The translations under genes were made by a program, and so were the position numbers. From Atopsyche davidsoni (Eukaryota; Arthropoda; Insecta; Trichoptera; Hydrobiosidae): a stretch of 64,000 nucleotides of DNA. This document shows, piece after piece, positions 51,747-61,661 of the stretch. Within the stretch, counting starts at the first letter, position 1. Every line of letters starts with the position of its first letter. The notes under the pieces were generated by a model. The model was given only the letters and a program-made list of their open reading frames with translations, was not told the DNA's origin and searched no databases. The stretch is taken from positions 7,440,001-7,504,000 of the forward strand of contig JAILWY010000023.1 of the NCBI GenBank assembly GCA_022113835.1, given 5' to 3'.

Positions 51747-54365
51747 CTACTTCTTGTAGCCGCAGCTGCGCCTGCGACCACGAGCCTTTTCGAACTTGCG
51801 GCCCTTGGAGCGCACGTACGGCTTGGAATGCGAGCCGGGCACACCAGGGGCACCGAAGTGCTTGTTGGCATCACGCGCTGTGCGGCGGCCTTGCAGGAGA
51901 ACAGTCTTGCAACCTGTAGGCGCACGCAGAGCCAGCTGGTCAAACGTCAGAATTTCACCTGTAATTGAAAAAAATAAATATCAGCTGATTTGGATTTATG
52001 TTAATGATAAAAGGATATCAAAAGATATGCAATCTTAAAGAAGGTAATAGGTTGAGAAAATTTAGGAACAATAGCTTAGTTTGTATTTAATATTTTAAGT
52101 AAAATTATTTTGTGATTTTTTTCCACAAGTTTAATTTTATTGGTGACTAAAATTAATAAGAAATTCAATATTTTTGACAGAGAGTACTTGGTGGAATTCC
52201 ATTTTAATATTTTTGAGTAAAATACTTGTGTGATTTTCCACATGTTCGTTTTTATTTGTGACCGGTTTCGCCAACCTTTCACGTTGGCATTATCAAATAG
52301 AGTATCTGTTTAATAATGCCAACGCGAAAGGTTGGCGAAACCGGTCACAAATAAAAACGAACATGTGGAAAATCACTCAAGTATTTTAATCAAAAATATT
52401 AAAATTAATAAGTGAAAAAATCTCATTAGGGTTTTACTTAAAATATTCAATTGCTTAGTAGTTGTGTATAAAACCATTTCAAATATATATTACACATATA
52501 TGGCATTTGGTACGACAAGGATGAAACCATATGAGAGTCAATCAATTTATTCACAATACGAAAAAATAGACTGAACGTAAAACACATTCAGGATTTAAGA
52601 CACTTGCTGCTTTAAAAACAATGTTAACGGGCTTGTACTAAGAAAAGCTTCAGATAAAATCATTTTTAAATTCTCCTTATTTAAAAATCACAAAAGGATG
52701 CCTAGTTGTTGAACAATTTTACATAAATGTGTAACAAATTTTGAAAATTGGTAATCATTAGAAACATGCACATTGATACATAATAAATGTTGTCCAATAG
52801 TGTAAACTTTGAATATATAGTAATAACTATGATGGATGACAAATTAAAGATTTGTTTTTGAATTTTGCCATACCAAATACGTGACTTATTTACAGATTTA
52901 AAATGAATTATACAGTTTTTAATACAAATTGGCTAGTTAGGTATGCACAGAAGTTTATACATATTTTCAAATTATGTACTTAACAGCTATTTAGGCATTT
53001 AAAATAACACTACAGCTTCAATTTAAATTAAATCAGGCTGGTTCAATCAACAGTCTAAGTTACTTATATTAAAAAATTTGATCCTTAGTGTGGACCCACC
53101 ACCAACTAAGCCTCCCCTGGGCTTACAGAGTTCATATCGATGCCTGCCACATGTTTAATCTTCAGAATTTAGAATGTACGATAGCGATGAATGAGTAACT
53201 CTTGCATAGCTGATCTGCAAAGTCTCAAAAAGGTTGCTAAGGCTGACAATTTTTCACCAGATACAAATGCACAAGTTCACTGTATTTTTGGATCGCAGGC
53301 CACAAATTTAAATTTTACTCAACTGAATGGTCAAATACGATTAGATGGTTGGAATTATCACACTAAAAAACACAATGTTTACAAATAATATAATAAGAGG
53401 CTGTATGGTTTGGAATATTTCAATGTGTCTCAGATGTATTACTACCTGTTGAGGAGGTACAGATAAAACAATGTGTAAATTAGTTCAGAATTTTGTGTGT
53501 AGTTTTCTATAAAAATCATAGGATCAACAAAGAAAATGCTTTTGATGACATGTTTCAAATTTTACAATAGCATTATTTGAGTAAATACTAATGTTGTGTT
53601 TAAAGCTAACAGCACAAAATATGACGAGTTTCACTTGAATATAATTTGACACGGCACTAGATTATTTTAGCACTTTTTCACATCACTGTCAGGTGTTAAA
53701 AATAAAAACAAGAGGATTGGAATTCACGTGGGGCATTGACAAAATATTAAAAAATAAATTAGATATTCACATCAAATGACTTATTGTACGGAAGCTCACC
53801 TCCTGCCTTGATGATCCTTGCGCGTGCCTTCTCCGTGATATGCAGAGCGCAAATTGACAGTTTAGGAACTTCAAAGATCCTGGAGTCGTCGGTGACAGTT
53901 CCAACTACAACGGCAATCAGATCCTTGCGGGATGGATTCCTCATGTTGCGGATGATCCGAGCCAACGAGATGGGAGGCCTGTTGATCCTGCTCATGAATA
54001 AGCGCCTCAAAACGATCTTGTTGAACTTAGCCCTGGTCCTGCGGGCCAAGAATCTGTAAAGCTATATAGATAATGTAAATTTATTAAATATGATATTGAA
54101 TAATGTTTTAAAATAAAACAAATTATAGAGGGTGGAAATATACCTTGACGAGAAGCCGCAAATACACATCTTGAGACTTGGGCTCAGTACGCCGTACGAT
54201 ACGGTCGTACTTATGGTTTATATCGATACCCTAGAAATATAAGTTTGATTGATTAAAATCGTCATCCATCATCATAATCATATAGTTGATATATTAAAAA
54301 ACAGTTATCATCTATCGATGATCCAAGATTTAGTTAACGTATCATTTTGATACGAAACTCACCAT
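51747..54365 (-). CDS. RpL18: Ribosomal protein L18 (eL18)
   Basis: Component of the large cytosolic ribosomal subunit. Four exons: 54365-54363 (the ATG alone), 54230-54144, 54061-53800, 51958-51747; phases agree, 187 residues (human 188). The first coding exon consists only of the start codon before GTGAGT, a layout common in ribosomal protein genes. Family blocks: [50 protein letters not shown], and the basic end [16 protein letters not shown]. The leader just upstream is pyrimidine-rich. The long last intron (51959-53799) carries nested fold-back elements. The only expected snoRNA sites, the introns, showed no clear box C/D pair. Confidence 0.98.
52089..52447. mobile_element. Nested fold-back MITEs in the RpL18 intron
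   Basis: The inner element (52202-52404) is a near-perfect inverted repeat with arms of about 90 bases. Its ends are TTTTAATATTTTTGAG on one side and a matching complement on the other. ACCGGTTTCGCCAACCTTTC lies in one arm and GAAAGGTTGGCGAAACCGGT in the other, with only about 20 unpaired bases at the centre. Around it are more diverged arms of the same family: AATATTTTAAGTAAAA at 52089 and TTTTACTTAAAATATT at 52432. So a younger copy seems to have landed in an older one. No coding capacity. Confidence 0.8.
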
Positions 54366-55220
54366 GATGACAACCGGATAGAGAAAGAACGCATGAAAGA
54401 GAAAGAGAGGTTATGTTGGAGAATCATAAACAACTATTATGAAGTTATCAACAAATTTAAGTAAAGTTTGCTCTACACTGTATTACAACTTATGAATATT
54501 TTTTTAAATGTAGAAATGAAGCATTTACATGTTTTTATCATTAGTAAAGATAAAAATCTAGTGAGATTTAGAAAAAAAGGAGACTTTTACATTAAAAAAA
54601 ACATTATATAATATATTGGCAATTTTCATCAATTTTTCACTATTTCTTTATAAATTTTAGCAACCGTTATTAAATAGATATTAGATGATTTAGTTTTTTA
54701 GACGTTGAGCTGCTTGAAGTTTTAGGTCCTGTAATTTTTCTCTGCGGATGGTTTTATATATATATATATAAATCTAAATAAGTAATATTGATATTAGGTA
54801 TAATTTTTAGTTTTTTTTTCAGAATGTCTGTGACAATATATTATATTCTTTAACTCTATGTTAATAATAACTGTCAAAAATATTAATTGTATGTATTCTG
54901 GTTTTATGTTTACTGACGAGTATTTTATGTTTGAATTTAGTTATTAAATTAATTTTAATAAAGACGCCAGTAAAACTATGCCGATAAATTCATAAAATGT
55001 TTGCGTGTCTTACTTGAACACTCAAATTAAAAAAAAAATAGAAGCAAAGGAAATAGGGGATTACACATATGTCAATTGTCTTATCTGGAGTGGCATTTGG
55101 TTGATGTTTTGAGTGCTTATTAGGTCTCCATTATGAGTACAATATAAACTAATATTATCGAGAATAATATAGACATTGAAATATAACCACATTATAATTC
55201 AGTGAGCTTCCGTGTTGGTT
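54366..55220. promoter_or_regulatory. Divergent promoter region of RpL18 and Gemin3
   Basis: Start codons face away across about 855 bases. On the RpL18 side (54376-54410, minus strand) are TTCTTTCTC and CTCTTTCTCTTTC, matching the polypyrimidine TCT initiator of ribosomal protein promoters and the 5' TOP element of their mRNAs. The rest is AT-rich. An ATG lies between the two pyrimidine runs, so a start at the nearer run would avoid an upstream start codon. Confidence 0.5.
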
Positions 55221-57706
55221 ATGACTAAAAAAATGATCGTCGCCCACAATTTTGAAGATCGCGAACGAACTGAAGACGTAATCATAAACGAAGATGTTTC
55301 ATTTGAAAGATTAATGCTTTCAGAGACATGTCTTCAAGGGCTCAATCAATCCGGCTTTAAAAAACCTTCACCTATTCAACTAAGGGCCATTCCCTTAGGT
55401 AAATGTGGATTTGGTAAGTCTATTAAGTTACTATAAAGTATTGTTTCTTGATGTAACTTAGGTGCACTAATGTATTCCATATCAATAAGAATGCATGCTA
55501 TTTTTTCTGAAACATTTTGAATAGTAAGTAAAGTTTACAATTTGTATGTGTATACTATCAAAAAAATAATGAAAGGGAAGGGGGAAGAAAATCAATGAGT
55601 ACATAATATTAAAAATGTTCAAAACAGTTACAGTCAATTATATTTTGAATTTCAGATTTGATTGTTGAAGCAAAATCTGGGACGGGAAAAACAGCTGTTT
55701 TTGGTATTGTAGCTCTTGAAATGCTGCAAATGGATTGTGGCTTGCAAGCTATTATTCTTGCCCCTACGAGAGAAATAGCAACACAGATTGGACATGTTAT
55801 TACTGCCATTGGATCATTTAAAGAAGGTTTTTTGCATTTCTTTTATTTTATCAATTTTACAGTTATATTAATTGTTTTTATAGATTTTTAATGGCTTCAG
55901 TTGTACTCAAGGTAAAAGCATGAACATAAGTGTAATAACTGGAATTGTGTAAATTAAATACACCCTGATGGTTCCATGTCCCTGAACTATATTTCATGAT
56001 GGGTCTGACATTAGTCAGGAACTACCATGGTAGCTAAGCTCTTAATCTCTTTCTTTTCTTTAATTTCAGGATTGAAGCTTGAAGTAGTTATTGGGGGCAC
56101 AAGTGTTACAGAAGATGTTAAAAGACTTCAAGAGAACAAATTTCACATATTAGTAGGTAGTCCTGGGCGAGTAAAACATTTGATTAAAAAGAATTATATT
56201 TCAACTGATTCTGTACGATTATTTGTTTTGGATGAAGCTGATAAATTAATGGAAGACGTATTTCAGCCAGATATTAATTATATATTTTCACAGTTACCTC
56301 AACGCAAACAAGTTATAGCTGCAAGTGCCACTTACACTCCGGAATTGCGAGAGTTTTTAGGTCGTTATATGCGATCTACTTCACACATTCGCCCTAATAA
56401 GTCTAATATTTTGCTTGGTCTCTCTCAGTATATTTCTATAGTACCTTTGCATCTTAATGCAGTACGTCAAAGTAAAATAATGTCTGAAGAATTGTTGAAA
56501 ATTATCTCCAATGTACGCTTCAAACAATCTTTAGTGTTCTGCAATTATCAAACAAAGGCAAAAGCTATTTGTAATCTGCTTCGTCAGAACGGTTGGCCCA
56601 CAGAATTTCTAGCAAGTTCTCAGACACAGTCCGAGAGATTACAGAGCTTACAAAAGCTGCAGTCTTTTTCTTGTAGAGTGTTAGTAGCCACTGATTTAGC
56701 AGCTAGGGGCATAGACGCAACTAATGTTGATTTAGTTATTAATTTAGAATTACCTTATGATTTATCAACGTATTTGCATCGAATTGGACGAGCAGGTCGA
56801 TATGGCTCTAAAGGAATTTCTATAACAATATTATCTGCGGGTAAAGAAGAGCTGGCTTTTCAGAATATCTTAGATGGATTAGGAGATCCATTACTTTTGA
56901 AGCCCTTTCAATTAGGGGTAACAGAAAATATTTCTACAGATGAAACGAAACCTGCCATCAAAGAAGTTCAGAGTTGTGGTCATTCTAGTAACCTTATTCA
57001 GAAAATTTCATCATTAATGACAACATTACCAAATAGCACTTTAAATTTAGAAAGTTTTAATGATATAGCAGAATCTTTTTGTATTTTTGAGAAGAAAAAT
57101 CAGAGCAAGGCATGTGATTCTTTTGACTCTTTGCTTGACTCTTTGTCCGCTTTTTCTTCTGAAGAACATCCACAACATACTGATGTTTCCAAAAGCAATA
57201 ATCTGCTAGAATATATAAACCAAATTATACCCAAATTAGATAAAGTAAACGAGTCTTTTAGTGAAGATAAAAAGCAAAAGCAAAGTTCTTTTTCAGTATG
57301 CACGATGCCTGTGATTGAATCTAAAAACCAACAAGAGAAAAAAGTAATTAAGAAACAGATTTGTTTTAAAGAATCAATTACAAATAAAAAGAAAACAGTC
57401 CTTTCTTCTATCGATTGTGAAAAATCTCCAAATAATCCAGAGATGTATGAGAGTGGAGAAAATGTCAAGACAAAAACGATAGATGCAAGCGTACCATCAA
57501 AAAAAAATTATTCTAAGAAACGAATAATTAAAACCGTCTCCAAGGATACTAGAATGCCGCATAAAAAGTTACAAAATAGTGTTTACACAAGCGGTACACC
57601 ATTTAATAATTATGAGAGTTATTTGTCATGGAGGATGCAGCTCTCTTGTATAACTCAACAAATTCAGCAGTCGGTCTATTTAAAAACAATCCATGATCTC
57701 AATTAG
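55221..57706 (+). CDS. Gem3: DEAD-box RNA helicase Gemin3 (DDX20)
   Basis: Member of the SMN complex, which loads Sm rings onto spliceosomal snRNAs. Three exons: 55221-55413, 55656-55826, 56070-57706; phases agree, 666 residues. Helicase motifs in order: Q motif ([14 protein letters not shown]), I (AKSGTGKT), Ia (APTREIA), Ib (GSPGR), II (DEAD), III (SAT), IV (SLVFCNY), V ([10 protein letters not shown]), VI (HRIGRAGR). RPSP-type wording after the Q motif, RCGL/KCGF before the Walker motif and [11 protein letters not shown] fit DDX20 rather than other DEAD-box groups. The last 260 or so residues are Ser/Lys/Asn-rich without a known domain, as in Gemin3 where this half binds SMN partners and evolves fast. 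A second in-frame ATG four codons on is possible. Confidence 0.92.
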
Positions 57707-58615
57707 CCTATTTCCACATACATATTGTAATTAATCAGTGAACTGCATTTAAAAAAAAATGGTTTTTGATTGTTTTATATATTAAAGAATTATGAACATA
57801 CAATTTCTTTCATTCTCATATCTTTTCTTTTCAAACAACTTGCTGGTATAAAATATTTTCAGATTTATTATACTTTATGCATTATTTTTAAAATTTTGTT
57901 TATAAGTCTAGAAATGATACACATGTTTGGGATCGTAGCCCAACTCTGAATTATATTACTATGTGTGCGTTTTTTGTCATTTAAATGTTCAACTTGAATT
58001 ACATAAAATACAGTTCGATAGCAAATTTGACTCACAATAAAAGCAAATAATGCCAATTATTGAGATAAAACTAAAAATGTATTTCTAAATATTTTTATCA
58101 TTATGTCTACATGTCACGTTAACACAAATGCAATACAAATCAAACAAAAATAGAAAATCGTAAGTGGATAGTAACATTTTACTATTGTTATTTACTATGA
58201 ATGCTGTCCTCTAATTGGACTTTTTTTGTGGAGATGTTTATACCTACAAATGATGTCCAAGGAGGCAAATTAATATGCTCATCTGAGATTTCAACCAAAC
58301 ATGTGAGCGTGGTGTCAATAGAAATAATGGTAGCGAGGCCACTCTTGAAAAGCAAATTGTAGTTTATGTTTGATGTGTTTATTTGATTAATTGATTGTAC
58401 TCTTATAATAATAGAATACGGAAAATGTCACATGCATGACTGAATAATTTATGAGATAAGTACTTGTGGGATAGGAAATTAATTTTGTTGTTAATAAAGT
58501 ATTCAATAGCGAATCAATAAACCCTATTACATTATGTTTTATTAAACTATTTAACTTATTTGAGGCTAATAAAGTGATCGTCATGCAGTATATTGCATGA
58601 AATATACAATAAAAA
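57707..58615. other. Intergenic DNA between Gemin3 and the receptor gene
   Basis: AT-rich, with the Gemin3 3' untranslated region at its left and the receptor promoter at its right. No motif, RNA gene or repeat was recognised. Confidence 0.5.
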
Positions 58616-60525
58616 ATGGAAGAAATTAAAAATGAAAAATACAATTTATATTGGTCAATAAAGCCATTCAGTTTCATTTTATTTATTTTTGGATTAAAAA
58701 AAATTGAAAATAAGCACGGTTATGTAGATGTTGCTGGTCCTTTAGTTAAAACATATTCTATCTGTGTTTACATTTTGGTCGTAATAATAGGGATTTATGT
58801 TTTAGTATTTAGATATAATTCAGAATATTTGGAGTTCATGTCCGTCAGTGTTGCACTGATGGACATGATTGTGACTTTACCTGTCTTGCTAGTTGTTGTG
58901 TGTTCAATTTCTTTATCGGTGCATTGGGCTCCAGGAATAATAAAACGGATCGTTCAAAATAATTATTTCATTGAAAAATCTTTAAACATTAAGAGAGATA
59001 TTCTTTACATTTCTATTAAAAAGAAAGTATTTATTTTACAGTTTATTTATTTTTCGGTGACCATTATGCAGATTTATTTCGAAACCGTATCGTGGAAGAT
59101 ATCACTGATGTTAGGTCTTTGGTATACTCTCGATATTTTAACATATCATGCAATTTTAGAATTCATTATTAATATCTATATTTTTCAAAATCATATGATT
59201 TCGTTTAACATGAATCTTGATTTCATGTATAGGATTTTACCAGAACTCCATAAAAACAAACCATCAGTTATGAGTGTGATGAGAAGAAAAATTATATTGC
59301 CTTCTAAAACCATAAAAAAACCAAATAATATTGTGGAACTTTCGGGAATGATAGGACATCAGAAAGACATACTTGCACTATACAAGTTGTTGAGAGTTTA
59401 TGATAAAATTGGTGACAATATGGTATTATTGTGCAATTTATTTAGTTTACCGGTATGTATCCAAAACAAATGTGTAATTTATAATAATGTTAAAACATAA
59501 AACATTTACTTGAATTTGTTCTCCCTCAGATCTTGTTGCTATCTATATCATCATTTGTTAATACTCTGTCAATATTGAATAATCACATTTTATATTTTAA
59601 AGACAGTGAAAATGTAAGTGTTTCTTACTTAATTTTATATTTAAATATGTGAGCATTGAAGCATGATTAAAAATTCTTGACATTCGGTGATTTCAGGTTA
59701 TCATTGGATTTATAAACAGCTCTGGGTGGATTGTTAGATGCTCTTGGATTATTCTTGCATGTGCATATTTAAGTGAATTGCTACACCAAAAAAGTACTGA
59801 AGCAGCAGATATTCTTAAAAAATCAACAATTTTCTTAGATCAAGGTATTGAATATACAAGTTGAATCAATAAGTAGTACCCAAGGGTAGAAATTAAAATG
59901 AAAGTTATTAAAAGAAATCTTTTCTTATTTTTTGCCATAATATCCTTTAAGGATAGACCTTCATATTACTTTTACGATTTGGGCATTTCTTTTAACCTCT
60001 TTGTAATAGAAAAAAATACAGGGAGTCACGTTGAGGAAAACAGTACTTTGAAGTTGCTATCTGTATCCACTAATTATCCACAGTCAGCAATCATGGCACC
60101 CATCGTACTAATAACTTTCTCATCGTGTTAATACAAATGACTATTATATCAGCATTGATCAATCTGAAATTTGCTAATACTAACTGCCCTCAGCACTGCC
60201 ACTTATTTTCAAATTAATGTTAATATCCATGGGTACTTTTTAATCCACTAAAGAGTTTATCAATATTTAATTTAAGATATCCGTATTATAAAAAATTAAC
60301 GGTGAAAATGTTTAATTTTTAGATGACCTCAAAAAACAGATAATGCAAAGGCTTGCTTTAAACATTTCATCTAGGGAATTGAATACAACTGTCTTTAATA
60401 TTTTTTCACTAAATTTTTCTTTTATTCAATCCATTTTGGCAGCTCTCATCACTTATGGAATAATCATCATTCAAGAGTATTCAGTAAGCTGCAAGATATT
60501 CCCAAAAAATAATGTAACAGATTAA
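58616..60525 (+). CDS. Insect gustatory receptor (7TM chemoreceptor)
   Basis: Predicted ligand-gated channel of the insect gustatory receptor family, with seven membrane helices and an inside N-terminus. Four exons: 58616-59452, 59530-59613, 59697-59844, 60323-60525; phases agree, 423 residues, usual for the family. Hydrophobic segments are clear near residues 48-66, 80-104, 140-160 and 165-190 and again in exons 2 to 4. One long first exon followed by short 3' exons is typical of these genes. The C-terminal signature TYxxxxxQF appears as TYGIIIIQEY, so the usual Phe is changed. The ligand class cannot be told. The stop codon lies inside the end of a pogo-like element, so the last two residues (T, D) and the stop are partly transposon-derived. 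Confidence 0.85.
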
Positions 60526-60926
60526 TACCCCGCTTTACGTGACCCCGTTATGCGTGGTTTCACTATAACGCGAAATTTTCGATTACTCGCAAATGCCTCG
60601 CATTACGCTAATTTATTATTTAAGAATGTGTATGAACATAATGTAGTCATTGACTTTTTTAACAATTAAAAACAGCGTTGGGTGTTATGAACGTATTTTA
60701 CAAGAATGTAAAAGAAACGCTACCTAAAAGACAAAAGATGTATTTTTCAGTAAAAATAACATGTAATACTGCATAAAGTATTCTTAGAATAAAAGTGATT
60801 GACTCAAATGATTCGTATTTTTTGTATTAAGTTTTGACTATGTATGTATGTTTAATCGTAAAAACCGATATACGCGAATTTCACTTTTTCCGGAACATAT
60901 CCCTCGCGTAAAGCGGGGTATTACTG
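60518..60926. mobile_element. pogo/Tigger-like non-autonomous element
   Basis: A 17-base core TAATACCCCGCTTTACG (60523-60539) is repeated exactly in inverted form at 60907-60923. The right end reads, in complement, TA-CAG-TAATACCCC, the CAG-starting end and TA target typical of pogo/Tigger elements. The left end has CAG plus two extra bases. The interior is about 370 bases without coding capacity, with sub-terminal CGCG-containing motifs. The left end overlaps the gustatory receptor stop codon. Confidence 0.75.
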
Positions 60927-61661
60927 TAGTTCTTATAGATATACTTTGTAGGTATAGTGAATTTTAATGGAAAATAAATTTATCTGAAATATATGATTAA
61001 GTAAAATTTAGAATTGCAAAACCATTACTTTTAATGAAAAACTTGAGTACAAGATAACCAAAATCATCCCAATAGAAATAAATACAATAAATGTATAACT
61101 AATCAATTATATAATATAATTATTATTATTGAATAATTTTTGGTTTTTTTGTAGTTGGTTTACAAATTCATTTATATTCATTCTATGTCTGAAGTAATAG
61201 TCTAAATCACAAAGGACTGATTCCAGAAAAATGAAATTTGATTATTTCTTTCACCCAATCAGATTTTGACAATTACTTTGTAATTTATTATCTCAATATT
61301 ACTACTATTAGTGAGGTTACCTTGAAATAAAAATATTTTTGATTGATTGATAAAAGGATTTTTCTTGTTTTGTCACATGTGAATTGATAAGCTAAAAGTG
61401 TTTTTTTTAAATGACAGACCATAGTATTTTGGAAAGTAATTTAATTTTTATATATAAAATGCAGAGCACAGATAGCATGTTATTTTATTTTTATCTACAG
61501 TGCAGGGGTTAATTAAGCACTGTAAAATATTTTAGATGAAGTTATGGTTTTCAAAATGTATATATATTTTTTTACATTATTTACTTACTACGAATTTCTA
61601 GTTGTTTTAATATATGATTAAAATAAGTTTGATAAAAAAAAGAGTATATTCACATTGTATG
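60927..61661. other. Untranslated DNA between convergent genes
   Basis: AT-rich DNA holding the 3' untranslated regions of the receptor gene and the UBX-protein gene, which face each other. Nothing else recognised. Confidence 0.5.

Noticed and set aside
53191..53388. 65-residue plus-strand open frame in the RpL18 intron
   Set aside because: No family resemblance, on the strand opposite the host gene, with no promoter or splice context.
51959..54362. snoRNA genes in RpL18 introns
   Set aside because: ATGATGA-like box C sequences occur on the minus strand of intron 1, but no matching box D (CTGA) at suitable spacing or closing stem was found.
59898..60131. 77-residue open frame within the gustatory receptor gene
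   Set aside because: It lies in intron 3 (59845-60322); the exon 3 to exon 4 junction is in phase without it.
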